Assembly (NCBI GenBank): GCA_019420325.1 | Contig: JAHZHK010000010.1 | Span: 30,771-44,822 of the forward strand | Source of the DNA: Coriobacteriaceae bacterium | GTDB lineage: Bacteria; Actinomycetota; Coriobacteriia; Coriobacteriales; UMGS124 | DNA length: 14,052 nt | Reading direction: 5' to 3' | Part shown: positions 1 to 5,954 of the stretch, in pieces | How positions within the stretch are numbered: position 1 is the stretch's first letter | How the letters are laid out: each line of letters opens with the position of its first letter | Position numbers and translations under genes: made by a program | Notes under the pieces: generated by a model | Databases searched by the model: none | Told to the model about the DNA's origin: nothing | Seen by the model: only the letters and a program-made list of their open reading frames with translations

Positions 1-839
1 TGGCCGACCCCGTCGTGGCGACGGTCGATGTCAAGGCGCCCGAGGCCGTGTCGGCTGAGCTGTCTGATGTCGAGGCCCAGACTCTTGAGGTTGAGCCCGG
101 CGCGGTGCCCGATTTGCCCGCCACCGTCCAGGTGAGCTGGTCTGACGGCCAGACGAGCGAGGAGCCCGTGGTGTGGGACGTTCCCAGCGCCGATGAGTTC
201 GTGGCTGGCACCGACATCAAGATTTCTGGCGAGGTCGAGGCGACTCAGCAGAACGTCGAGGTCACCGTGCATGTAAAGGACGAGGAGCCGGCCCCCGTAC
301 CGCAAGCCGAGTCTGATTCCGACAAGGATGCGGCCGCTGCGACCGACACTAAGGCTGGCGAAGGCGATGCTGAGTCGCAGACTGCTGCCTCCCCGACGAA
401 GCCCGACGCCGCAGCCACGCAGTCCGGCAAGGCCGACCAGGGCGACCCCACAACGCAGCCCGATGCCGCGGTCGCGCAGGATAGCAAGGCCGACCAGGTC
501 GACTCCACACCGAAGCCCGACGCTGCGGCCACGCAGGACGACAAGGCCGACCAGGGCGACTCTGCGTCGCAGCCTGATGCCGCGGCCGACAAGGACAGCA
601 AGGCCAACCAGGTCGCGACTGCCCCGCAGCCGCAGCCCGCTGCTCCCGAGAAGTCCGATGCGATCGGTGGCGCGTCTTCCGAGGAACGCCAGCAGGCTGG
701 GCTGCCCGCATGGGTGATTGCGACCTTGGCAGGCTTGGGTGCCGCTTTCGTTGCGGCTGTCGCGTTCGTCGTCTCCAAGCGCCGCCGCGCCGAGGACGAC
801 GAGCCCATAGGCAAGCACGCGGCGCCTAAGAACAAGTAA
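1..839 (+). CDS. Surface protein with Ig-like domain and C-terminal membrane anchor (5' partial)
   Basis: The frame is open from the window edge (first full codon at 3), so this is the C-terminal 278 residues of a longer protein; the GTG at 15 is probably internal. The first ~90 residues resemble a bacterial Ig-like domain of the Big_4 type, with the pattern 'SWSDGQ...VVWDVP...GTDIKISGEV'. Then follows an Ala/Asp/Lys/Gln-rich stalk containing four 19-residue repeats beginning PDAAA, likely spacing the domains off the cell wall. The end is a hydrophobic helix, 'LPAWVIATLAGLGAAFVAAV' and on, followed by KRRR and a polar tail. That topology fits a cell-surface protein held by one C-terminal membrane segment. 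No LPXTG sortase motif precedes the helix, so covalent wall anchoring is not supported. Its ligand cannot be deduced; the missing N-terminal part would hold the functional domains. Confidence 0.75.
   Translation, partial: ADPVVATVDVKAPEAVSAELSDVEAQTLEVEPGAVPDLPATVQVSWSDGQTSEEPVVWDVPSADEFVAGTDIKISGEVEATQQNVEVTVHVKDEEPAPVPQAESDSDKDAAAATDTKAGEGDAESQTAASPTKPDAAATQSGKADQGDPTTQPDAAVAQDSKADQVDSTPKPDAAATQDDKADQGDSASQPDAAADKDSKANQVATAPQPQPAAPEKSDAIGGASSEERQQAGLPAWVIATLAGLGAAFVAAVAFVVSKRRRAEDDEPIGKHAAPKNK
402..629 (+). repeat. Four in-frame 57-bp tandem repeats (19 aa each)
   Basis: Units start at 402, 459, 516 and 573. Each encodes a variant of PDAAxxQxxKADQxDxxxx; the last unit is the most diverged. 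They form the low-complexity stalk of the surface protein. The exact 57-bp period, with no length change between units, points to duplication within the gene. These are coding repeats, not a CRISPR array. Confidence 0.85.
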
Positions 840-852
840 ACGTCCTATTCAC

Positions 853-883
853 AAGGGGTGCGGATGCATGTCCGCGCCCCTTT
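853..883 (+). terminator. Hairpin terminator after the surface-protein gene
   Basis: Arms AAGGGGTGCGGA (853-864) and TCCGCGCCCCTT (871-882) pair over 12 bp with one G-U wobble around a 6-nt loop. Only a short T run (TTT, 881-883) follows, so it may terminate incompletely and let some transcripts through into the dipeptidase gene 21 bases on. Confidence 0.6.
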
Positions 884-903
884 GAGGTTAAAGGAGTACC
901 CAC

Positions 904-2424
904 ATGCCTTGCACCACTCTACTTGTTGGCAAGAACGCAAGCTACGACGGGTCCACCATCGTCGCGCGCAACGAGGACGCGCCCAGCGGTGAGTTCACGG
1001 CCAAGCGCTACAACATCGTGAAGCCCTCCGACCAGCCGCGTCACTATCGCTGCGTTATCTCCCATCTCGAGATCGATCTGCCCGAGGAGCCCATGCGCTA
1101 CTCTAGCGTGCCCAACGCCGACCTTAAGGAAGGCATTTGGGGCGAGGCGGGCGTCAACGAGGCCAACGTCTCCATGAGCGAGACTGAGACCCTCACCACC
1201 AACGAGCGCGTGCTCGGCGCCGACCCGCTTGTGCGTCTGCAGCCCGCTTGTGGCGCCCTGCCCGAGGTGCCCGGCGGCATCGGCGAGGAGGACATGCTCA
1301 CGCTCGTGCTTCCCTACATCCGCTCGGCCCGCGAGGGCGTGCTGCGCCTGGGCGGCCTGCTTGAGCGCTATGGCACCTACGAGATGAACGGCATTGCCTT
1401 CCAGGACATCGACGAGATCTGGTGGCTCGAGACGGTGGGCGGTCACCACTGGATTGCCAAGCGCGTGCCCGATGATGCCTACGTCGTGGTGCCCAACCAG
1501 CTCTCCATCGACTCGTTTGACCTTGACGACGCCTTTGGCGAGCAGGCCGAGCATCTGTGCAGCGCCGACCTGCGTGAGTGGATGGCCGAGAACCACCTCG
1601 ACCTCACCATGCGCTTTGAGGCTGAAGGCGACGACGTTACGCCTCTGGGCACGTTCAACCCCCGCGAGGCATTCGGGTCGGCCAGCGACTCCGACCACGT
1701 GTACAACACGCCGCGCACCTGGGCCATCCAGCGCTTCCTCAACCCCACGACGTGTATGTGGGACGGCCCCGAGGCTGCCATGGGCCCGGAGAGCGACGCT
1801 CTGCCGTGGGACTGCGTGCCCGAGCGCAAGGTGACCGTGGAGGACGTGAAGTACGCCCTCTCCCTGCACTATCAGGGCACGCCCTACGATCCTTATGGAC
1901 ACGCCGGTTGCCCCGACCAGCGCGGCAAGTATCGCGCCATCGGCATCAACCGCAACTGCCAGCTCTCCGTGGTGCAGTTGCGCCCTGGCAAGCCCGAAGC
2001 CATCACGGCCGTGCAGTGGATCGCCTTCGGCTCGAATCCCTTCAACGCTCTCGTGCCGTTCTACCCTGCGGTGGACGAGGTGCCTGCGTACATGTCGGTG
2101 ACGCCCGACAAGCCCTCAACCGAGAGTTTCTACTGGGCAAACCGCCTCATCGCGGCTATTGCCGACCCGCACTTTGCCGTGTGTGCCCCGCATATCGAGC
2201 GCTATCAGCTCAAGGTGGGCGGCATGGGCCATGCGATGCTGAATGCCACCGACAAGAAGGTCGTCCAGGAGGGACTCGACTACAAGGCGGCTGAGCCGGT
2301 GCTGCGCCAGGCAAACGAGGACATGGCCCGCAAGCTGCAGGAAGAGACGACCGACGTGCTCGACAAGGTCCTCTTTTCCTCGAGCATGCTCATGAAGAAC
2401 GCGTTCTCGCGCTCTGACGGGTAA
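904..2424 (+). CDS. C69-family dipeptidase (PepD-like)
   Basis: The 506-residue product begins MPCTTLLVGKNASYDGSTIV, followed by ARNED. This is the hallmark start of peptidase family C69 (Lactobacillus dipeptidase A type; Ntn-hydrolase fold), with Cys3 as the expected N-terminal nucleophile. Known members hydrolyse dipeptides in the cytoplasm with broad specificity. The length matches the usual ~470-510 residues, and there is no signal peptide, so a cytoplasmic peptide-recycling role is likely. The ATG is chosen because AAGGAG (891-896) sits 7 nt upstream and because it puts Cys3 at the start. The gene stands alone between two terminators; transcription may come from read-through of the weaker hairpin at 853-883 or from a promoter not recognised here. 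Dipeptidase specificity within the family cannot be read from sequence. Confidence 0.92.
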   Translation: MPCTTLLVGKNASYDGSTIVARNEDAPSGEFTAKRYNIVKPSDQPRHYRCVISHLEIDLPEEPMRYSSVPNADLKEGIWGEAGVNEANVSMSETETLTTNERVLGADPLVRLQPACGALPEVPGGIGEEDMLTLVLPYIRSAREGVLRLGGLLERYGTYEMNGIAFQDIDEIWWLETVGGHHWIAKRVPDDAYVVVPNQLSIDSFDLDDAFGEQAEHLCSADLREWMAENHLDLTMRFEAEGDDVTPLGTFNPREAFGSASDSDHVYNTPRTWAIQRFLNPTTCMWDGPEAAMGPESDALPWDCVPERKVTVEDVKYALSLHYQGTPYDPYGHAGCPDQRGKYRAIGINRNCQLSVVQLRPGKPEAITAVQWIAFGSNPFNALVPFYPAVDEVPAYMSVTPDKPSTESFYWANRLIAAIADPHFAVCAPHIERYQLKVGGMGHAMLNATDKKVVQEGLDYKAAEPVLRQANEDMARKLQEETTDVLDKVLFSSSMLMKNAFSRSDG

Positions 2425-2442
2425 ATATTTTTTGAACTATAC

Positions 2443-2471
2443 TTGCAATTAGTAATAAATCCTAATAATAT
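2443..2471 (+). promoter_or_regulatory. Candidate promoter of the rubrerythrin operon
   Basis: TTGCAA (2443-2448) and TAATAT (2466-2471) are separated by exactly 17 bases in a strikingly AT-rich island. The spacer itself (2449-2465) is an imperfect palindrome, TTAGTAAT-A-AATCCTAA, with 6 of 8 pairs matching, in the place where a repressor could block the promoter. The expected start near 2478 lies inside the first arm of the adjoining terminator. The regulator is unknown; a peroxide- or oxygen-sensing one would fit the genes served, but the site does not clearly match the PerR consensus. Confidence 0.5.
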
Positions 2472-2510
2472 AAGTCCCATACCGCGCACAAGACGGTATG
2501 GGACTTTTTT
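2472..2510 (+). terminator. Strong rho-independent terminator after the dipeptidase gene
   Basis: Perfect 13-bp arms AAGTCCCATACCG (2472-2484) and CGGTATGGGACTT (2494-2506) enclose a 9-nt loop and run into six T (2505-2510). It separates the dipeptidase gene from the oxygen-defence operon. Confidence 0.93.
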
Positions 2511-2518
2511 ACTGACTG

Positions 2519-2539
2519 TCGAAGCCACGCTTGCTTCGA
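2519..2539 (+). promoter_or_regulatory. Perfect inverted repeat in the rubrerythrin leader
   Basis: TCGAAGC (2519-2525) and GCTTCGA (2533-2539) pair perfectly around a 7-nt loop, 27 nt before the rubrerythrin start codon. It could be a 5'-UTR stem or an operator. No T run follows, so it is not a terminator. Confidence 0.35.
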
Positions 2540-2566
2540 AGGGGATTTTGGGAGAGGACGATACGA

Positions 2567-3139
2567 ATGAACCAGTACAGGTGCCCCATCTGCGGTTACA
2601 TTGCCGAGTTCGAGGGCGAGATGCCCGCTGACTACGTATGCCCCCAGTGCAAGTGCCCTGGCGAGCGCTTTGAGAAGATCGGCGGTGCCAGCGAGCCCGT
2701 CGAGGAGGGTTGGGCTGCCGAGCACGTTGTGGGTGTGGGCAAGCTCGAGAACGTCCCGGCCGACATTGTGGCCGACCTTCGTGCCAATTTTGAGGGTGAG
2801 TGCTCCGAAGTGGGTATGTACCTTGCTATGAGCCGTGTTGCGGAGCGCGAGGGGTATCCCGAGATCGGCGAGTACTGGAAGAAGGCCGCCCTTGAGGAGG
2901 CTGAGCACGCCGCCAAGTTCGCCGAGCTTCTCGGTGAGGTCCTAACCGACTCCACCAAAAAGAACCTCGAGATGCGCGTTGCCGCCGAGAGGGGAGCCAC
3001 CTCCGGCAAGACCGACCTGGCCCGCCGTGCCAAGGCTGCCAACCTCGACGCCATTCACGACACGGTGCATGAGATGGCTCGCGACGAGGCGCGCCACGGC
3101 CGTGCGTTCGAGGGTCTGCTCAAGCGTTATTTTGGCTAG
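2567..3139 (+). CDS. Reverse rubrerythrin (rubredoxin-diiron peroxidase)
   Basis: The 190-residue product has an N-terminal rubredoxin domain (Cys6, Cys9, Cys25, Cys28 in CPICGY and CPQC motifs) followed by a four-helix ferritin-like domain. The order is inverted relative to classical rubrerythrin, as in the clostridial reverse rubrerythrins that reduce H2O2 and O2 with electrons from NAD(P)H. Diiron ligand candidates are Glu78 (in EGECSE), Glu111/His114 (EEAEH), Glu141, and Glu174/His177 (DEARH). The switch glutamate of classical rubrerythrin (three residues after the Glu141 equivalent) is Ala here, which I recall as usual for this subfamily. ATG 2567 is chosen over the in-frame TTG at 2531 because GGAGAGG (2551-2557) precedes it at good spacing and it starts right at the rubredoxin domain. 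It is probably co-transcribed with the flavodiiron gene 49 nt downstream, with no terminator between them. Cytoplasmic. Confidence 0.93.
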   Translation: MNQYRCPICGYIAEFEGEMPADYVCPQCKCPGERFEKIGGASEPVEEGWAAEHVVGVGKLENVPADIVADLRANFEGECSEVGMYLAMSRVAEREGYPEIGEYWKKAALEEAEHAAKFAELLGEVLTDSTKKNLEMRVAAERGATSGKTDLARRAKAANLDAIHDTVHEMARDEARHGRAFEGLLKRYFG

Positions 3140-3188
3140 TCTGTTCGTTTCTACCAGGAGTGTTTCTCAAAAGGAGAGAGGAAGCGCC

Positions 3189-4748
3189 ATGGACACCACC
3201 ACCAGCCGCCGTAACTTCGTGAAGGCAACCGCAGGCGGAGCAGCCGCCCTTGCCGCACTTGCTTCGCTTCGCGTCCCTCAGGCTCAGGCCGCCACGACCG
3301 AGACCAAGACCGAGTACTTTGCCGGCAAGGCAAACGCCCGTCAAATCAACGACGACCTGTGGTGGGTCGGCGCCTGCGACAAGCGCCTTGCCCTGTTCGA
3401 GAACGTCTACCCGCTCGACCACGGCGTGGCCTACAACTCCTATCTGCTGCTTGACGAGCAGACTGTTCTTATCGACACGGTCGACCGCTCCGTCATCGGC
3501 CAGTACTTCGAGAACGTCGAGGCCGTGCTCGACGGTCGCAACCTCGACTACCTCATCGTCGACCACATGGAGCCCGACCATGCCTCCGGCGTGGCACAGG
3601 TCCTCACGCGCTATCCTGAGTGCACCCTGGTGACCACGGCGCTCGCCCAGGCTATGATTGGCCAGTTCTTCGAGGGCATCGACATCTCCGACCGCGTCAT
3701 CACCGCAGCTGAGGGCGACACCCTCACGGTGGGCGCGCACACTCTCGCCTTCGTTGAGGCCCCCATGGTGCACTGGCCCGAGGTCATGGTGACCTTCGAC
3801 GCCACCACCGGCATCCTCTTCAGCGCCGACGCCTTCGGCTGCTTCGGTGCACTCGACGGCAACATGTACGCCGACCAGGTCAACTTCAAGGAGAAGTGGC
3901 TTGACGAGGCCCGCCGTTACTACTGCAACATTGTGGGCAAGTACGGCCCTCAGGTTCAGGACGTGCTGGCCAAGGCCTCCACGCTCGACGTCTCCATGCT
4001 GTGCTCCACGCACGGCCCCATCTGGCGTGAGGACCTGGGCTGGATCATCGACAAGTACGACAAGTGGTCGAGCTACACGCCCGAGGACGAGGCTGTCGTC
4101 GTCTTCTACGGCTCCATCTACGGTGGCACCGAGAACGCGGCGAACATTCTTGCCTCACAGCTCTCCCAGGCCGGCGTTAACGACGTCAAGGTCTACGACG
4201 TATCCAAGACCCACGGCAGCTACCTCATCGGCGAGGCCTTCCGCGCGAGCCACCTGGTCTTCTGCAGCGCCACGTACAACATGGGCATCTTCACGCCGAT
4301 GAAGAACTTCCTCAACGACCTCGTGGCTCACAACATGCAGAACCGCAAGGTCTCCTTCGTTGAGAACGGCACCTGGAGCCCGGCATCCGGCCAGCTCATG
4401 CAGGACATCGTGGCCACCATGCCCGACATGGTGCAGGTGGGCGACCTCGTCACCATCCGCTCCACGCCCAACGCCGCCAACGTCGAGGAGCTCACCGAGC
4501 TCGCCGGCGCCATTGCTGCCTCCCTGTCGGGCGATGAGTCCGTCGGCACTGCCGTCGCGACTTCCGACAATGCTGAGCCCGCAGCCGGCACCGTTGAGGC
4601 TGCTGAGAAGGCTTCCGACGTGGTGACCACCTGGAAGTGCACCGTGTGCGGCTACATCTACGAATGCGAGGGCGAGGAGCTCCCCGCCGACTTCGTCTGC
4701 CCCCTGTGCGGCAAGGACGCCACCTTCTTCGAGCTTGTGGAGGAGTAG
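3189..4748 (+). CDS. Tat-exported flavodiiron protein with C-terminal rubredoxin
   Basis: The 519-residue product has three redox modules. The metallo-beta-lactamase-like diiron domain (~45-295) shows His126-x-Glu128-x-Asp130-His131, His195 (HWPEVM), Asp214 (SADAFG) and His275 (STHGP). A flavodoxin domain (~300-450) has the FMN loop SIYGGTEN at 309-316. The rubredoxin has Cys484, Cys487, Cys504 and Cys507. Such proteins reduce O2 to water (some reduce NO) with electrons passed rubredoxin-FMN-diiron. Residues 1-36 are the oddity: SRRNFVK (6-12), then an Ala-rich hydrophobic stretch ending AQA, a textbook Tat signal, whereas family members are normally cytoplasmic. All ligands are intact. ATG 3189 is used because AAGGAG/AGAGGA (3171-3182) lies just upstream; an in-frame start further upstream at 2979 would lie inside the rubrerythrin gene and is rejected. 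It is the second gene of the oxygen-defence operon. Confidence 0.93.
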   Translation: MDTTTSRRNFVKATAGGAAALAALASLRVPQAQAATTETKTEYFAGKANARQINDDLWWVGACDKRLALFENVYPLDHGVAYNSYLLLDEQTVLIDTVDRSVIGQYFENVEAVLDGRNLDYLIVDHMEPDHASGVAQVLTRYPECTLVTTALAQAMIGQFFEGIDISDRVITAAEGDTLTVGAHTLAFVEAPMVHWPEVMVTFDATTGILFSADAFGCFGALDGNMYADQVNFKEKWLDEARRYYCNIVGKYGPQVQDVLAKASTLDVSMLCSTHGPIWREDLGWIIDKYDKWSSYTPEDEAVVVFYGSIYGGTENAANILASQLSQAGVNDVKVYDVSKTHGSYLIGEAFRASHLVFCSATYNMGIFTPMKNFLNDLVAHNMQNRKVSFVENGTWSPASGQLMQDIVATMPDMVQVGDLVTIRSTPNAANVEELTELAGAIAASLSGDESVGTAVATSDNAEPAAGTVEAAEKASDVVTTWKCTVCGYIYECEGEELPADFVCPLCGKDATFFELVEE

Positions 4749-4789
4749 GGTTTCAGGGTTTAGTTTGAACGACAGCAGCTTTTGATTGC

Positions 4790-4836
4790 AAGGCCGACCT
4801 CGAAGTGTCTCGGGGTCGGTCTTTGTTTTTTGTTTT
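4790..4836 (+). terminator. Terminator of the oxygen-defence operon
   Basis: AAGGCCGACC (4790-4799) pairs with GGTCGGTCTT (4814-4823), with one G-U wobble, followed by a long T-rich tract (4822-4836). It closes the rubrerythrin-flavodiiron operon. Confidence 0.88.
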
Positions 4837-4873
4837 GGCTTGACGTGGTTTGATTGCACGCGCCTAACGACGG

Positions 4874-4904
4874 TTTACAAGTTTCGTGTGACAGTGTGTA
4901 TAAT
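4874..4904 (+). promoter_or_regulatory. Promoter of the toxin-antitoxin operon
   Basis: A perfect -10 box TATAAT lies at 4899-4904. Upstream is TTTACA at 4874-4879 (19-nt spacer), or TTACAA at 4875-4880 (18-nt spacer), as the -35. The expected start near 4911 leaves a ~30-nt leader before the antitoxin ATG. Confidence 0.65.
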
Positions 4905-4906
4905 TC

Positions 4907-4930
4907 TGTACATAATTACATACATTGTAT
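4907..4930 (+). promoter_or_regulatory. Operator-like palindromes before the antitoxin
   Basis: Two overlapping inverted repeats built from TGTA/TACA half-sites follow the -10 box: TGTA-CATAAT-TACA (4907-4920) and the perfect ATACA-T-TGTAT (4920-4930). Phd/YefM-type antitoxins usually repress their own operon through such palindromes, so autoregulation at this spot is a reasonable inference. Confidence 0.5.
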
Positions 4931-4940
4931 GGGAGGAATT

Positions 4941-5231
4941 ATGGACGCTATCTTTTCAAGCACGGCATTGCGTGATCGCCAGGCAGAAGTCAAAAAGGCT
5001 GCAAGGGAAGGTCTTGTCCGCATCACCGAAAACGGTGCAGGCGCATTCGTGTTTTGTTCCGACGAGGTCTTTCAACAGCAGATAGATGATGCTGTGGAGC
5101 GTGCATTGTATTGCGCAGGCGTGGAGGGGTCGATTGCGCGCGGGCGTGCCGCATTTGCCGTGGGAGACTACGTCGAAGGTACGCAAGCCGCTTTTGCAGA
5201 GATTGCTCGACGCAGGAGTCGTCGTGGCTAG
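4941..5231 (+). CDS. Phd/YefM-like antitoxin
   Basis: A small 96-residue protein beginning MDAIFSSTALRDRQAEVKKA, followed by a beta-strand pair with VRITENGAGAFVFC. This is the layout of the Phd/YefM DNA-binding N-terminal domain: an early helix, then '(I/V)xITxNGxxxAV(L/F)'. The C-terminal half is charged and likely disordered until it wraps the toxin. ATG 4941 is preferred over in-frame upstream codons because GGAGG (4932-4936) precedes it and because the upstream codons overlap the promoter. It overlaps the next gene by 8 nt, as in many type II toxin-antitoxin pairs. It is expected to neutralise the downstream RelE/ParE-like protein and repress the operon. Assignment rests on fold-level pattern and context, not on a strong motif. 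Confidence 0.7.
   Translation: MDAIFSSTALRDRQAEVKKAAREGLVRITENGAGAFVFCSDEVFQQQIDDAVERALYCAGVEGSIARGRAAFAVGDYVEGTQAAFAEIARRRSRRG
5214..5218 (+). promoter_or_regulatory. Ribosome-binding site fixing the toxin start
   Basis: AGGAG lies 5 nt before the GTG at 5224, inside the antitoxin's last codons. It is the reason for choosing that GTG as the toxin start rather than an ATG further upstream in the same frame. Confidence 0.55.
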
Positions 5232-5490
5232 GGCATTGTTCACCGGACCGTTTCTCGATGACGCGGCTGGCTTGCCGGATTATGCCCTGGATGAGGTGCG
5301 TGACAAGTGCGCCATGGCCGAGGAGTTTCCCGGTATTGGGTCGGCTCTGGTCGAGTTGTCACTGCGGCGCTCATATGGAAGCACATGTTTGAAGTTGGCC
5401 GCAGCCGGATATGACGTGCTGTATGAGCGGTTAGATGAGCAAGATGCGGTGGTGTTCTTGGGGATTATTCCTCAGCGCAAGGTGCGATGA
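5224..5490 (+). CDS. RelE/ParE-superfamily toxin
   Basis: With the GTG start the product is 88 residues, the usual size of a RelE/ParE toxin. The C-terminal half shows the family signature: a basic strand (LRRSYGS), then 'GYDVLYERLDEQDAVVFLGI' and 'IPQRKVR', which matches the 'YRVIYEI(D/E)...V.IL.V.HR..vY' strand pattern of RelE/ParE toxins. RelE-type members cut mRNA on the ribosome and ParE-type members poison gyrase; the sequence does not decide which. It overlaps the antitoxin by 8 nt and the next gene by the 4-nt ATGA, so translation of all three genes is probably coupled. The same frame is open back to an ATG at 5086, which would add 46 residues but lie wholly inside the antitoxin gene; this is judged unlikely. 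Confidence 0.66.
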   Translation: MARALFTGPFLDDAAGLPDYALDEVRDKCAMAEEFPGIGSALVELSLRRSYGSTCLKLAAAGYDVLYERLDEQDAVVFLGIIPQRKVR

Positions 5491-5942
5491 GGGGAGATGC
5501 GTGCGTGTTCGACAGGGAAGGGAAGGGTCGCCTCGTGCACTATATGTACGTTGTCAAATGTGCCGACGGCACCCTCTATACGGGGTACTCGCCTGATGTG
5601 GAGGCACGCGTGGCGGCGCACAATGCCGGCAAGGGTGCAAAATACACCAAGACGCGTCGACCCGTCGAGCTCATGGCGAGTGCGGCCTTTGAGACAAAAC
5701 ACGAGGCCATGAGCGCCGAGTGGCATTTCAAGTGCCTTTCTCGGGCAAAGAAGGAGGCTCTGCTTGCCCGTGTGGAGGCAGGTGTCGCCTTCGAGTGCGT
5801 CCTCGGCGAGAGGTTCGACCTGAAGGGCGCTGGTCCGGCAGATGCGGTGGCATCAGAGGCTCCGGTCGGCTATGACGGGCAGGACACTGAGGAGGAGGCG
5901 CTGCCTGCCGGGGACGAGGATTTCGGGCAGGCGGACGAGTGA
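5487..5942 (+). CDS. GIY-YIG nuclease-domain protein with acidic tail
   Basis: The 151-residue product carries a compact GIY-YIG domain (~19-100): YMYVVKCADGTLYTGYSPDV supplies the two sheet motifs (YMY for GIY, YTG for YIG). It is followed by 'ARVAAHNAGKGAKYT' with the conserved Arg, and 'SAEWHFK' with the metal-binding Glu. This is the stand-alone UPF0213/YhbQ-like class, whose members are small putative DNA endonucleases. Residues ~108-151 form an acidic extension that ordinary ~90-100-residue members lack. The ATG at 5487 overlaps the toxin stop as ATGA. GTG 5535, behind a purine-rich GGAAGGG, and ATG 5544, at the domain edge, are credible alternative starts. It runs tail-to-tail with trmL, 12 nt away. 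Whether it works with the toxin-antitoxin pair or is just co-transcribed is unknown. Confidence 0.8.
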   Translation: MRGDACVFDREGKGRLVHYMYVVKCADGTLYTGYSPDVEARVAAHNAGKGAKYTKTRRPVELMASAAFETKHEAMSAEWHFKCLSRAKKEALLARVEAGVAFECVLGERFDLKGAGPADAVASEAPVGYDGQDTEEEALPAGDEDFGQADE

Positions 5943-5954
5943 TGCGCGCCCGGC

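Noticed and set aside
402..629. CRISPR array
   Set aside because: The 57-bp units are contiguous, in frame and coding, with no unique spacers.
919..1902. 327-codon minus-strand frame opposite the dipeptidase gene
   Set aside because: Antisense shadow of a gene with clear C69 family motifs; no family resemblance of its own.
3120..4013. 297-codon minus-strand frame opposite the flavodiiron gene
   Set aside because: Antisense shadow. The plus strand encodes all diiron ligands in order.
5487..5942. Homing endonuclease or mobile intron
   Set aside because: The GIY-YIG domain is of the small stand-alone UPF0213/YhbQ type. No DNA-recognition extension, interrupted gene or intron structure is visible.
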